64,000 nucleotides of DNA from positions 2,666,001-2,730,000 of the forward strand of contig NC_085890.1 in assembly GCF_035222375.1 (NCBI RefSeq), in the 5' to 3' direction. The translations under genes were made by a program, and so were the position numbers. The notes below the pieces were generated by a model. The model did no database searches. It saw nothing but the letters and a program-made list of their open reading frames with translations, and was not told the origin of the DNA. Within the stretch, counting starts at the first letter, position 1. Every line of letters begins with the position of its first letter. The stretch is from Podospora pseudocomata (Eukaryota; Ascomycota; Sordariomycetes; Sordariales; Podosporaceae). Positions 35,657 through 46,930 of this stretch are shown one piece after another.

Positions 35657-36754
35657 ATGGGCTGGTGGAGCTCTCTCATCCATGGCGTCGGTTCTGCCGT
35701 GGACTGGGTCAAATCAAACTCGGGCACCATTGGAACGGCCGCTGGGATCATCGCAAAGGTTGCCGGAGCTATCGCGGATGATCATAGTGATCCTGTCGCC
35801 CAGATATTTCCCAACTTCACAAAGGCGGCTCAAAGACTCAAAAAGAAGGCCCAAAAGGGGGCCCAGGCAAAGCTCGACGAGGTTTCGGCCTCTCTCCCCG
35901 ATCGCATCAAGAACGACAAAACTCGGAAAACCGAAGAAGCCGCCAGCCTGTCAGATTCAACCTTCATGTGGGTGGACCCAGCACCCTTGAACCCAGACGG
36001 CCAGCCGAACAAGAGTCTTGTTCACGATATCGGAAAGATGCTCGCGCAGAGCAGCTTCCCAACTGTTCTCAAAGCAGGCAACGGCAAGGGCAAACGAGAG
36101 GGGTCCGACTCAGGCTTTCTGGACGTGGCACTGTCCATCGGGCAGGCCATCTTTGCCAACATGAGCGCCGACGCCGAATATGCCGACGATGACGGGATTG
36201 TGGTGTCCCCCTTCAGCATCTCCAGCGCCGACGGCTGCTGCACCATCTCGGGCTGCCACGCCTACTATCCGATCCCGCTCGGACAGACGGGCGCCAACTC
36301 TGTCTGGCACGCCGCGATAGCCATGAACAAGACCACAACGGAAGCATACCGGTTCCACGAGTTTGCGAGCACCAGGGCTCTGACTATTTCCCAGCCGTTC
36401 AAGATGGACAACGGCAGCGGCAACCCGCAGTGGCTCGTCACGATGAGCGTCCCGTGGGAGGACGCCGTGTCTGCCTCCAAGCTGGCTCCGGCGCTGCTGA
36501 ATGAGCTCCAGAGCACCGACGTCACCCAGGTTGGCTGGCGGCTGTACTACCACTCGCTCGACGGGACGGATCAGCGGTTGAAGCTGCAGTGTCCGGACGG
36601 GTTTACCCCTGCCCAGGCGAAAGGTCTCGTTCGCGGGTGCATCAAGGATGTGGTCAGGTCCTCGGGCATGCTGTTGTCTCCCAACGCTAACCCGTATCTC
36701 ACCCCGGATATCCTAGTCACCATGTCTACGCTTGTCTTTGGCGGTGACAATTGA
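35657..36754 (+). CDS. Uncharacterised 365-residue protein with glycine-rich amphipathic N-terminus
   Basis: A single exon. The N-terminus MGWWSSLIHGVGSAVDWVK then SGTIGTAAGIIAKVAGAIA looks like an amphipathic helix followed by a glycine-zipper hydrophobic segment, a pattern seen in membrane-active proteins. A Lys-rich helix follows (AAQRLKKKAQKGAQAKLDE). The C-terminal half (about 170-365) is a compact domain with WLVTMSVPWEDAVSASKLAP, GWRLYYHSLDG and NPYLTPDILVTMSTLVFG. I do not recognise the family. A second, partial copy of the C-terminal half lies 2.1 kb downstream, so the gene has duplicated locally. Membrane activity is inference only. Confidence 0.65.
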   Translation: MGWWSSLIHGVGSAVDWVKSNSGTIGTAAGIIAKVAGAIADDHSDPVAQIFPNFTKAAQRLKKKAQKGAQAKLDEVSASLPDRIKNDKTRKTEEAASLSDSTFMWVDPAPLNPDGQPNKSLVHDIGKMLAQSSFPTVLKAGNGKGKREGSDSGFLDVALSIGQAIFANMSADAEYADDDGIVVSPFSISSADGCCTISGCHAYYPIPLGQTGANSVWHAAIAMNKTTTEAYRFHEFASTRALTISQPFKMDNGSGNPQWLVTMSVPWEDAVSASKLAPALLNELQSTDVTQVGWRLYYHSLDGTDQRLKLQCPDGFTPAQAKGLVRGCIKDVVRSSGMLLSPNANPYLTPDILVTMSTLVFGGDN

Positions 36755-36784
36755 CGAGGCAAAGTCTTGATCGGATATCCAGTC

Positions 36785-36843
36785 TTTTTTTTTTTATTTT
36801 TTATTTTTTTTTTAATTTCTTTTAATTTTTTTTTTTTTTTTTT
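36785..36843 (+). other. T-rich tract just after the 365-residue gene
   Basis: Nearly pure T with scattered A, about 30 bases after the stop codon. It may act as a transcription-end or poly(A) efficiency element, or be simple repeat. Confidence 0.6.
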
Positions 36844-37594
36844 GCACTTGTCTCTTTGTGCTGGCAGGAACACAGCTGGGTGGGTGGGTGAGGTAGGTAA
36901 GAGGGAGCGAGTTGGAGGCTCGCCAAACTCGGGTTGATCAAAGTGGTTTTTCTTTTTCATGATGAACTTTTTATCTCTCTTTTATTTTTTCTTGTTTCTT
37001 ACTCTTTAAGTCGTCCTTCATTGAACCCCTTTCCCTCCATTTGGCTCACTGATGTCTTGTCATTGGTTCGGGATGTTGAATGGGGGTGCCCAGCCGTGTA
37101 GTTCAACCCCACTTGACACAGATCATTTTAGTCTTTTGGGCCCTTTCCTACATGCGAACAATCGTTTAACCATGATCAGTTTTGTCATCTAGTCTTTTCG
37201 GTGGAGATTGCATGAATACACTCGGTGCCTTGATCAGCCAATTTTTTTTTTTGAAAAGCTACTCTTTTTGCAAAATGCATGGTTGTTGTTGTTGTTGTTG
37301 GGTAGAAAAAATGAGGTTAGGTCGGCAACTCTGGAAAAAAAGATGCAATTGGCTGGTTGTCTGTGCGAGATTACATAAAATTTGCTCACAAATGGTCCAC
37401 AAAGCAACTGGGGATTTCTTCTGTCATTATCCTACCTACAAACGTAGCCAATTGTCTAAAGCCTTGAGTCAAATGTGTAGCAGCAGAGAATGGGCGACAA
37501 GAGCCGAGAATGAGAGACATGATTGGCTTTGGTCAGGGACGTTGACTCTTTCAACTTGACACTGGGCCGAGAGGGTGTGTCATATGGCTCAGAG

Positions 37595-37596
<2 letters not shown>

Positions 37597-37679
<83 letters not shown>

Positions 37680-37706
37680 GAGAGAGAGAGAGAGTGAGAG
37701 AGAGAT
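37597..37706. repeat. GA/CT dinucleotide microsatellite, about 110 bases
   Basis: An almost perfect (GA)n run with two GTGA interruptions near its right end. It lies outside genes. Confidence 0.95.
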
Positions 37707-38894
37707 ATCAGAGGACAAGATCCGAAAAAGTTGGTACGTGATGGAGGGCCGCAGTGGATTCAAGTCAATTTCTTCAAACTTCCATCAGGAAATTCCCCGA
37801 CTCTCTCATCACCACTTCCCACGGAAACTTTAACATGACAGAGTTATCAGGGCTAATCCACTGATCTACATTGTGAATTACGGGCTTCCACCGACAAGAA
37901 ACACGGTAAATGTAGATTTATAGGATTTGACGCGGCTTCATGGGGGAATGAAAGGCCCCGAGGGAACACCTTCTTTTTTGAGACGAGGTGAAAGGTCGGT
38001 GTCAAAGACTTTCTCGCATGAGAGGATGGCAACTTGGGCATCTGAGAATTTTGATGGCCAAGAGTATGTATGAGACTTGCTCCCCAGTGAACCATTTCTT
38101 CCGTCTTCTTCAAACCCCGATTCTCTCAGGTATTATAATAAATAATCTCCGGGTGAAAATTGATACCTGATATTCCTGCAGGGGCCGGAATTTCTTGATT
38201 GATGAAGTAGGATTTGCAGATACATTAAAAACATGATTGGCTCATGACTGGTGATTCTACCTATCCGGCAGGAGTATGGGGAAGGCGAGTATGTTGAGAC
38301 AAACAACGCTGAATCGGGGTGGGAATTAGGTGACGAATTGAGCTTTGTCATGATCATACATATGAGGTGGTGTGATGACGGGATGTAGACCCCGATTCAC
38401 CGCGTTGCATCTTGTCAGCCGAGTGTGTGCTCCGGAATCATGGTTCCAGCATGAGATATGTTGGGCTTCAGTGATGGACAGAAAGTAGCTCCAACTCCAA
38501 CTGTCACCATTTCCTGATCTGTGATTGATTTGTGACAGCGAGCCATCTGGATTAGCAGAGCATGAGGTGATATTGGAGCCCAACGATGCACACATCAGTC
38601 CTTCTTGGCTGCGGGGGTATCAGAGAGGCGGCTGGAAACCAGGCAATTGAACATGAATTTTATATTGTGAATTCCCAAGACTTCAGAGAATCAGATATCA
38701 GGTATATAAAGCAGGAGTTCTCGTTTGATTCTCTGGCCTCTCTTCCCGGCCAGACATCTCTAGATCACTTCTCTCTTGCATCACTTCAACATCGACTCAA
38801 TTTGCTTCTAGTTGCATCGCCCAAGCCATAAGCAAAGACCCTGCTCTGAAGATCACGGTGGTTACGGCTTCAGGGCCAATCGACTTTCTTGTGG

Positions 38895-39324
38895 TTTGAG
38901 CCCTCGCCGAGTGACTCCAACGGCTAGCTGAACAAAAGTCTTGTTCAGGACGTCAGCAAGCTACTCGTTCAGAAAAGTTACCTCACCGGCAGTGACCCCA
39001 CCTGGCTCGTCACAATGTCCATCAAATGGGAGGACTCAGTCACGGCCTCCGAGCTGGCCCCCGTCTTGAACGGGCTCGCTCCAGACTGATGATTTGCACG
39101 CCGCTGGCTGGGTTCTCGTCCACCACTCGCTTGACGGCATGGACCAACACATCAAACTGCAGTGCCCGGATAACAACACTCCCGCCCAGGCCAGAGGTCT
39201 CGTGCGGCAGTGTGCCAAAAGTGCCATCCAATCCTTGATCGCTGGGGCGATCACCCTGCCCTACCTCACCCCGGACATCTACGTCACTATGTCAACGCTT
39301 GTCTTGCCAACAGCTGCATTCTGA
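38895..39324 (+). pseudogene. Broken, shortened copy of the 365-residue family
   Basis: It matches the downstream half of the 35657-36754 gene. LNKSLVQDVSKLL, TWLVTMSIKWEDSVTASELAPVL, HSLDGMDQHIKLQCPD and PYLTPDIYVTMSTLV correspond in order. The N-terminal third and a middle part are missing, and the reading frame is not continuous. It is a fossil copy with at least two breaks. Moderate divergence suggests an old tandem duplication. Confidence 0.75.
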
Positions 39325-40044
39325 TTTGCAGCATCGGAGAGCCGAGGCCACCCTAAGGTACGATGGGATGTGGGCTCACCGATAGAGGACGACGCCTGTC
39401 GTATTGACCTCTTCTAGAGGTGTAGGTTCATCTGATCAAGTCCGCGTTGAGGGAACCTCTGTTGTGATGGGACGGGCGGTATGTAAATGGGGTCTTGTTA
39501 GTGGTGTAGTGCACAATCGAAACCGAGCCTTGTTGTCAATCGCGTCGGGTCTTCTACATCATGCTCCCACGTCTGCCCTTCATGAAGTAGTTAGCCAATA
39601 AGCAACATGTCTCATGAAGTTCCGTGCAAAACATAGATGATGGACGGTGCCTTCAGTTCAACTTACACCCTTTCAACCTCTCCAGACCTATTCTCGCTCA
39701 GGGGTCCTCTTGGGCACCCTTGTTCACTTCCACAACTCAACCTCAATAAAGAAAGTGAGTTTGTAGCTGGAAAAAGGTCATGTTGCCTTTCAATCTAAAT
39801 ACCTAGGTAGTCTAGCCTCAGAAACGAGCAAAACTTGTCATCACGTCGTAGATCATGACCCGCCCTCCCTTTAGCCCCGTGTGATCTTTGTTTCCCTCAA
39901 GACAAGAGAGAAAAACAACAGATCGGATATCAAAATGCCCTTCCATTCCTTCTTATAGCTCCGGGAAACAAACCAATCAAAAACTTCCTTCTGAAGCACT
40001 CCAGAAAAAAAAATAGAAAAAAGATGAAATGAACGAGTAAAAGT
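39325..40044. other. Intergenic, 720 bases
   Basis: Between the fossil copy and the 3' end of the FAR1-type gene. A-rich near 40005-40025. Nothing gene-like is seen. Confidence 0.5.
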
Positions 40045-41067
40045 TCACCCCACAACCTGCTGCCCGGTCTGCCCACCCCCTTGCGCATTATTCCCCTGCT
40101 GCTGCTGTTGACTCTCCTCCTTCTTCAACAACCTCTTCCGGTTATACAAATCCGTATTCAACACATTGACATACCCCCTCCTCCTAAGCTCCTCCTGAAT
40201 CTGGCTCACCAACCTCCCCTCCCTCAACCAGCCGTCCACCTCGGCGCTCACGAAATCCGGCAGCTTCCTCGCCCTCGGGTCGCTGGTGTCGGTGCTCGGT
40301 CCATGATTATGGACTTTGTGTTCCTCGTTGGGGTAATGCAGCACCCAGACGTCGGAATCCTTGGCTGTCTCGATGACCTCAAACTTGAAGAGACAGCCGC
40401 ATTTCTTGGAGGTTCTATCGGTAGTGGGCTTCCGCCTGCCTTCCTCTTTGGCCTTGACAAACACCGAGGGGTCGACGGGGGGTCGGTGGTGGCGGGCTTC
40501 GCCGCCGCGGAAGCAGACCCAGCGGACTTTTCGCTTGCCGGTTACTTTTGCGCCGGCGATGCGCATGGAGTAGCCTCGCGGGAGGGTCCAGGCGTCGAGG
40601 GTGGCTTGCATCGCGGCGCGGGAGTTGATGACGAAGTTGGGGGGTGGGGGTTCGAGGGGGATTATGGGTTGTTGGGGTTGTTGTGGGATGGCATGTTGCT
40701 GGTATGTGAAGTGTTGTTGCGGCTGCGTAGGTTGGGATTGTTGACTTTGTTGTTGCTGCTGCTGTTGCTGTTGGGGTGGTTGTTGTTGACCCCCCTGTGA
40801 TAGTGATTGCGGTGGTGGTGGAGGCGGCGGGCCGCCAGGGGCACCAGGAGCGGGTGGTCCCGCTGACGCCGGTGGACCGCCGCTGACTCCTCCTCCTGCC
40901 GGGACTTGGGCTGGGCCCCCACCACCGCTAGGTACTGCACCACCACCAAAGTTTGGGTTCTGGCTGATCTTGAGGACAGCCTCGATGCGACTGAGGCGGC
41001 GGTCGATGGCAGTGAGGGAGTTGAACAAGGTGTTGAACTGGCTGGGGGTCAGGGTGTTTGCTGCCAT
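40045..41067 (-). CDS. FAR1/WRKY-GCM1-type DNA-binding protein
   Basis: A 340-residue protein from the Met at 41067 (MAANTLTPSQFNTLFNSLTAIDRRLSRIEAVLK, a coiled-coil start). The ORF remains open upstream, but through CA-repeat sequence unlikely to be coding. Residues about 60-150 are Gly/Pro- and Gln-rich (PPPPPPP, Q9 run). The DNA-binding domain at about 165-275 has WVCFRGGEARHH, KKCGCLFKFEV and NEEHKVHNHGP. These Cys and His residues form the zinc ligands (C-x-C ... H-N-H) of the WRKY-GCM1/FAR1 fold shared with Mutator-like transposases. A helical segment (VDGWLREGRLVSQIQEELRRRG) follows. There is no transposase core, so it is probably a domesticated transcription factor. The end is Gln/Gly-rich. 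Confidence 0.8.
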   Translation of the reverse strand: MAANTLTPSQFNTLFNSLTAIDRRLSRIEAVLKISQNPNFGGGAVPSGGGGPAQVPAGGGVSGGPPASAGPPAPGAPGGPPPPPPPQSLSQGGQQQPPQQQQQQQQQSQQSQPTQPQQHFTYQQHAIPQQPQQPIIPLEPPPPNFVINSRAAMQATLDAWTLPRGYSMRIAGAKVTGKRKVRWVCFRGGEARHHRPPVDPSVFVKAKEEGRRKPTTDRTSKKCGCLFKFEVIETAKDSDVWVLHYPNEEHKVHNHGPSTDTSDPRARKLPDFVSAEVDGWLREGRLVSQIQEELRRRGYVNVLNTDLYNRKRLLKKEESQQQQQGNNAQGGGQTGQQVVG

Positions 41068-42589
41068 GGGTTCTCCAAAAGTACAGGGGATCCAGGCTGA
41101 CAGAGAGCGATATTTTGTTTGCGCCGCACTGTGTGTGTGTGTGTCTTTTCCCCAGCTTTTTGGTGGTTTGTGTTGACAAAGTCCAGCCAGCCAACCGGGC
41201 GCCTGTCGGGTCGCGGAGAGTCCTGTGCGCTTCGCGCGCGTCACTCGGCTTCTGTCTTTTTTTTTTGGAAATGGTGAGGATATTGGAATAACAACAGACA
41301 CGAGCCAAACAAACCAAGGCGAACAGGTTGCGCGCAAAAAATTAAAAAAATTCACATATCGCGGTTGGTGAGTGTCAGATCAGGGAAACGATGACGATGG
41401 GCCAAAGGCTGATAATGGGGATGGCTGAGAGCATCGGGTTCGCGATTCTCGTCACGTGGTCTGCACGAATGAACGAGGCGGCGCTGCGGGAAAACAAATT
41501 GTGGGTGCCGCCCGATGCGGGGTTCACGCCCAAATATTCAACCTCAGGCCTCTTTTCTACCCCTCTATTTTCTTTCTGCAGTGCAACCTATCACCATCTC
41601 ACATCTTACAGACGCAAATGCGCTGCTCTTGCATAATCAGCTTTTGGCCAGCAGAGATAATCAGCTATCGTCTTGTTAGCAGCCATCGTAGAGGATCGTA
41701 ACTTGAAAAGCGAACAAGTACTAATGCTGCCGGCGTACCAAAGTCGTGCATCTCTTCTCACGCAATTCTCTCAGACCTGAAATACTAGAAACCAGACATG
41801 GACCCCCACCGGCCAGTGTGCACCTTAATGCCATGAATCTATCACGGTGTCTGAGATAGGGGGATGATAACTATCGATCGAAGTCTCAACACTCTTCTGG
41901 GTTGGCCACCTAGTCTGGGCAAGCAAAGTGGGTTCTGAACGTTTCTTTTGGCCCCAGCCTGGTGTGAAGATTGGAATTCCAAACCATGAGCAGAGTACTA
42001 GCTGTTCAAGAAGTAGCTTCAGAGAATGATGTGCTTCCCGAATTTCTGAGGTTATCCAAATCAAAACTACAGAATATTGTCATTTGCCCCAGGACTTGCT
42101 TTGGGAAGGTAATGCCCAACTTGATCTTTGTTTTCTCTCAAATGAGCAAACTCTCCAAGGAAGTCAGGAATCACCTGGTGTGCCGATTGTGTGTTCATTC
42201 AGTATCCCCCACTGGCAGTACCTCATGGTTGCAACCCAGTGAGACAGTGGCAATCGGCCAGGCAACTCACTCTGCTATATTCGCACTTTACCAGTGCACA
42301 AACGGCAGACTTGGAGATGTTCGAGCCTTTGCTTGGGAGTAGGTTGGTAAGAAGAAGTGAAGAGGATTGGGGGGAGGGCTTGGTAGAGGAGGGGAAGAGA
42401 TATGGGTTTACCGGAGGGGATAGACAAGTAATTATTGAAAGATGATAATGTAGGGATAGAATAGATGGCCGAGATATTTCAGCAAGTTCAACGATCACGT
42501 AACAATGCCGTGCCTAGCCACACAACTCAAGGCCCTTTATAGCCAGTTCCCAACCTCACATCAATCTCTTTAATCTCAGCAACATCTCC
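41068..42589. other. Intergenic, FAR1-type gene upstream side
   Basis: About 1.5 kb. It has a GT repeat near 41130-41143 in the leader of the FAR1-type gene and a T run near 41258-41267. Several frames of 80-120 residues (for example 41971-42342 on the plus strand) show no recognisable family. Confidence 0.45.
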
Positions 42590-42970
42590 TCTTAGTCTGA
42601 GCTTTTACAGACTTAATCTTAGCTTTTTATAATCTAAGTGCCGTCTAACCTTTAACAGTCTATTATATAAGCATAAGGGACTGTCTATCCCAACAGTAGT
42701 CCTCTCTAATCCTAGCCTCTGTCAGGATTTCTCAAGCATTGCCCATTCACTATCCGAGCTTCCTGTTTGACACCCATGATACCTGCAACTATCCCAACTG
42801 AGCCAAATCCAACTGCCAGGAGAAAAGGTGCTACCAAAGATAACATGCTGCCATGGCTGGTCTCTTTTAATACATGTATTAGAGTGGTGACTTTTATGCC
42901 AGTCCTGTGCTCGTGGCTGACATGAAGAAGTGATGGCTGTGCGGTTGGTGCTAAAGCTAGGCTTGTGGAA
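42590..42970. repeat. Dispersed repeat, copy A
   Basis: It shares blocks with 62040-62250, in the same orientation: CATTGCCCATTCACTATCC (42739-42757) and AGTCCTGTGCTCG, GAAGAAGTGA, GGGCGGTTGGT-like strings. Copy A carries about 140 extra bases between the two blocks. It is AT-rich with TA steps, as in RIP-aged repeats. No coding capacity is seen, and the element type is unknown. Confidence 0.7.
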
Positions 42971-43713
42971 TGGTGTTGTGAGAATTCTGGACAACAATAA
43001 ACAGGCTGTTGAAAGACATTGCTGCTCAAGAATACACAGTCGGTGTTGATCCCAAGAAGAATTTGCGATATACCTATGCAGGTGCCTGCCTGCCGTTTTT
43101 AGGGACTTTTATTGGATTGACACTATGGGCTTGGCCCTGTGCGGGAATTCAAGCCGTAATAACAGATTGAGTTGACTGATGGGGAGGAAAAGAAAAGGAG
43201 GTCTGTTGAGGGGGAGCGGACTTTCTTAAATACATGTGGAAAAAGGACCGGCACCTTGCCAGGCCACCGACCTGTGGAGAAGCGTCCAGAAAAGCCGCCT
43301 TCATAGGCACCGTAACCCCGTGTCTTTCAAGCCTTCAAACCACCAAGGCTCTAGGCCTATAACATGGATGACGTAAACCATGTCGGGCTTTGCTGACCAT
43401 TTTGTTCTGTTTGTTTATGCCTGCAGTGATCCGTGGAAGATTTCGCGAGGACCCTTTGGAGCTGCTGCGCTCTCTGTCTTTGAGTGGTCAGCAGCAGCAA
43501 CGGATGCAATAGAGTCAAGCAGTGAGGCCTACAGCACATCCCGCAATTTGTACCACATAGGAGCCAACAAACGGAAAACCTGAAAGATTCAAGCTTCCAC
43601 GGAATCCATCTTCTTCGCTCCTTTCCACCACCAAAGTAACATCCAGTCCCCCCTCGATAACCCAAGGCCAGAAGAACTCCCTCTCTCAAATCCCAGAGAC
43701 CGTCCCTCATCAA
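42971..43713. other. Intergenic, 740 bases
   Basis: Only short frames. A minus-strand frame at 43357-43866 is antisense to the IFI6-like remnant and not protein-like. Confidence 0.4.
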
Positions 43714-44510
43714 GATGACCAACTTCCTCCCGCCCTCGCAGGCATCAACGAAGCAGCCTACTAAGCAGCAGCCATCCACGGCCCTGCCCTCATCAACCAA
43801 GCCGCTGGCATTGGTCAAGAAGCAGCCAACTTGGCAAAGGGCATCGCAAGCAACGTCCAAGTCCACGCCCCAGCAGCTGCCTCAGTCGTAGTCAGCGCCA
43901 TCCAACACCACACCCCAATCATTGCAGAGGCCACCACCAACATCGGCAACGACGTCACCAACCACGTTAAAATCCACGGGTCGGTCATTGCCGCCGGGGC
44001 CTTCGGTGCAGCAAAACATGTCCAGGGCCAAATACCAGTCATCGTCTCAGCCATCGCCCAACTCGAACCAACTAACCGCCGCTGTCATCAAAGAGTTGCA
44101 AGGCAACCACGCTGCCATCTTGACCGCCATCCAAGATGGGTTGCTTATTATCCTAGATACCGCCGAGAAGGTAGGTACCTATGTATCCGTCTGCGTGGTC
44201 CAGAGTGATGTTCTGACGCAATTCCCAGGCGGGAGTTTGGGCAGCCGAAAACCCCGACAAGATAGCCATCATAATTGCCGGCCTCATCTTGGTTGTCGCC
44301 CCAGGTGTTGTCGCTGGACCTGTCCTTTCTTCGGTTGGGCTTGGCGAGGGTATTGTAGCTGCCGATAAGTGTCCATCCTCTACCTCACACCACGATCCAT
44401 AGCTATTACGAGATTTTAAGGCTCTCTCGCTGCATTTATTCACAGTTGTATCGGCAATGTCGCCGCGGGGAGTATCTTTGCCGCTCTTCAGAGTGCCGGG
44501 CCAAGATGAA
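43714..44510 (+). pseudogene. Broken IFI6/IFI27-like (ISG12 family) gene
   Basis: The family encodes small hydrophobic glycine/alanine-rich membrane proteins. In order along the plus strand are MTNFLPPSQ, then ALINQAAGIGQEAANLAKGIAS, VIAAGAFGAAKHVQGQIPVIVSAIAQ, LTAAVIKELQGNHAAILTAIQDG, IAIIIAGLILVVAPGVVAGPVL and, after a likely intron, IGNVAAGSIFAALQSAG, the family's signature end. The pieces lie in different frames with an internal stop, so about three breaks are present. One clear intron begins GTAGGTACC near 44170 and ends TTCCCAG before AGVWAAENPDK. It is longer than the intact paralogue at 57812 because of an extra N-terminal helical region. It lies next to the HELLP-like remnant and NLR. 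Confidence 0.72.
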
Positions 44511-45959
44511 GAGTATTGACAGGACCTGCGAAGTACGTGTTACCGGCTGTGGTCGGTTGAGTAGGCCCATCAACGAACACCAGCAGGAGGCCGGACTTGC
44601 GTCTCTCGCCCAGCTCCTCTTGCAGATCTGGTTCGTCTTCAAAATCCTCATCCCATCGCACGTCACATTTGGTGCCAAAAAGTTGAGACACGCCGTAACC
44701 GTTGGCAGAACTCCTGGTCGGACCTGGGGCTTTGTGACAAGGGCTGTAATATCAGAGCTTGGAACTTCATGGTTCAATTCAGGCTAATGATCTTCAATGG
44801 CCTCGAAGAGCGTGATGAGGAAGAAGAAGGTCTAGGAATACAGACAGATCTCAGAGACGCGTATTTATCCATCGTCAGGTGGTCCGTGCCCAGTGGCCTC
44901 AAGCCGCTGCCAAGTTCCTCAATATCTCAGGTTGACCAATATCATCTTCTTAATAACCGCGAAGCCTGTGATCGTCTACCTCACTTTGACTACTGGTTCA
45001 CAGCGTGCAGTTACCCCTTCTTTTAGTGGCATCGACGGTGTTGTTGGCCGTGTTCACGGTGGTTGGTTCGTTGACGTGTGACAGGCTTCGACCTTTGCCT
45101 TGCTGAACCTCCAAATATACCCCCGGGTCGGGTACTCTTGCAGGCAAACCCACGCGGCGACGGCCCAAATGCGCAGGATGCCCGATACAAAACTGTGCAA
45201 TCCTGACGCGTGCTCCGCTTCCACGGAGGCGTGCAGTACCTCCAAGAGATATACTTTGCTTTTGTCATCTCCCCCCGTGGTAACTATTATTATCTACCCG
45301 TACAGGTTTCTGACAGCTCGCCCAGGACCAAGCAGGTGCGAGGTACAGCCGCGCTCTGGAATGAATTCCAGCGCATGTTGCCGGAGAAGTTACCGGATAC
45401 CAACACAATTGATTGTTTGTGTAGAAGTTCTGGGTCTGTTTGCAACGTAACCGTTGTCGGCGTCGCTATCTTTTGATCCCTGTCTGTCGGCATCGCTGGC
45501 TTTTGATCCCTGTCTGTCGCCGAAGCGGCCTTGAGTTCCGTTCTCAGCCCATGTTGCTTGCAATATTGCGGCTCGCATGTTTGTAGACTAAGCTCATCGA
45601 GGATGACTGCTCTTTCCAGTCGGCTTCGTCGTCCTGAACCGCATGTGTCGCGGCTTCGCATACCATGCGTCAAAAACTCTCCAGTCTCTGTAGAAGGCCA
45701 TAAAGAAAAGAGCATGGTTTTGTTTTCGTTCCCGTAGTGTCCTCCAACCCGAATCATGAAATCCCCCCCCCCCTGTCGAAGAGTCGGGCGTGAACACGGT
45801 TTGAAACCTAGCTTAGGATAGTCGATGACCCTATTTCGAAGCTGCAGAGTTCCGAACCGGCGGTCAGGTTCGCATTACGGGAGAATAAATGGTTGTGTAA
45901 ATAGATTCAAGCTTGTTCAATACACAGCAGAGCAAGCAAGAGGAACAAATATACAAAGT
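44511..45959. other. Intergenic, 1.45 kb between two remnants
   Basis: Overlapping frames on both strands (85-155 residues) have no recognisable family. A short tandem repeat is at 45462-45525. This may be decayed gene sequence. I see nothing that can be named. Confidence 0.4.
45462..45525. repeat. Two-copy tandem repeat, unit about 30 bases
   Basis: The string CTTTTGATCCCTGTCTGTCG occurs twice in a row, about 30 bases apart. On the minus strand it encodes a TDRDQK repeat inside a 155-residue frame of unknown nature. Confidence 0.75.
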
Positions 45960-46317
45960 CTACCCCCTTCGGCCAAATGTAGCAGTGATAGTCCCGCTGT
46001 TGACCCCCACTTGCTGGCCACTATTATTGTTTCCAAAGGTGATTGTGGTTCCCTGGTCTGCTCGGGCATTTGCGGCTGCTGTCTGGATCACGGAGAGCAG
46101 TTCCTCAAACAGCATCGCCCAGGGATTCCCGCTGCGAGTCCGTCCCAGCCCCCAACGAGTCAAGAGCAAGTTCCACTGATTGGAGATTGTTGGTGAGCGC
46201 CTTCACGGTATTAGGTGCGTCGGCAATGTTCTGCAAGTCCTCTACCAAGAGTCGCACGCAGTGCAGCGTTGGTGCGACAATACCCACGACGCCGGCTGTG
46301 ATACTGAGAGGATCCAT
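45960..46317 (-). pseudogene. HELLP-like effector remnant with C-terminal PP amyloid motif (broken)
   Basis: The minus strand starts MDPLSITAGVVGIVAPTLHC, continuing with DAPNTVKALTNNLQSVELAL: the classic start of the HeLo-like/HELL membrane-targeting domain. It ends with ITFGNNNSGQQVGVNSGTI, a PP-type amyloid motif with the RHIM-like QVG core. In known HELLP proteins a HELL domain of about 200 residues separates these parts. Here they lie almost together, so most of the domain is gone and the parts are in different frames. I count it as broken, with about one large loss. It is divergent from the NLR at 46931 (613 bases between), whose N-terminus carries a matching motif. The remnant was probably this receptor's effector, or is a residue of one. 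Confidence 0.75.
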
Positions 46318-46930
46318 ATTGGAGTTCTGAGGATTAACACGTCAACCAAGCTGCCTCGTTGATGCTTACAGAGTGGAAGAAAGCTGGAACCACTGGAGAT
46401 TAGGCTTGAGTCGCTTAATATATAGCAAGTAAAAAAGTGAAAGACTGGGAAAAATTGGGCGCGTTGGACATCACGAGCTGGGCTGAGCAGCTTTAGACTT
46501 GCATGAAGGCGGTCGAGATGCAGCTTCTGGCTTGACTCTGATTTGCGGAACGGTTTTTGTGGAGGCAGTGCAGTGTCAAGTTTTGTCTGGACTTGCGACC
46601 GGCAGGGGGATCAATCTCTGCAGAGAGCAGGTCGGACCAACCAACCCGACTGCAGAGATGTCTGCCTCTTTTCTTCAGACGGATTCCCTTTTACAGTTGA
46701 GGCTGAGTAATGCGGCGATACGCCGCCCAATGACCGGCATCGAATGCCATGAGAAGAAGAATTGCCAAGCAACTCTGCAAATATAAAAAATGCCCACTTC
46801 CGATCTTCGCCTCCATCCACGAGGTTACAAAACACACAAATGGCTCGATCTTGACGCTACTTACCTCATCGTAAAACCCAAGTTTTCTCTACGCTTCCGC
46901 CACGCTGATGAGCTCAGGATAGAAAGTGCA
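46318..46930. promoter_or_regulatory. Divergent region, HELLP-like remnant / NLR
   Basis: 613 bases between two divergent genes of one likely pathway, so a shared promoter is plausible. Small open frames are shadows. Sequence near 46480-46560 is GC-richer than the flanks. No defined element is seen. Confidence 0.5.

Larger units (their letters stand above)
36755..38894. other. Intergenic between the two copies of the 365-residue family
   Basis: About 2.1 kb with a T-rich tract (36785-36843), a long GA microsatellite (37597-37706) and AT-rich sequence. The open frame inside the GA tract is an artefact. No gene is supported. Confidence 0.5.

Noticed and set aside
37523-37763. Arg-Glu and Leu-Ser repeat proteins
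   Set aside because: They are translations of the GA microsatellite.
40081-40800. 239-codon plus-strand Leu-rich frame
   Set aside because: It is the complement of Gln-rich coding sequence in the FAR1-type gene.
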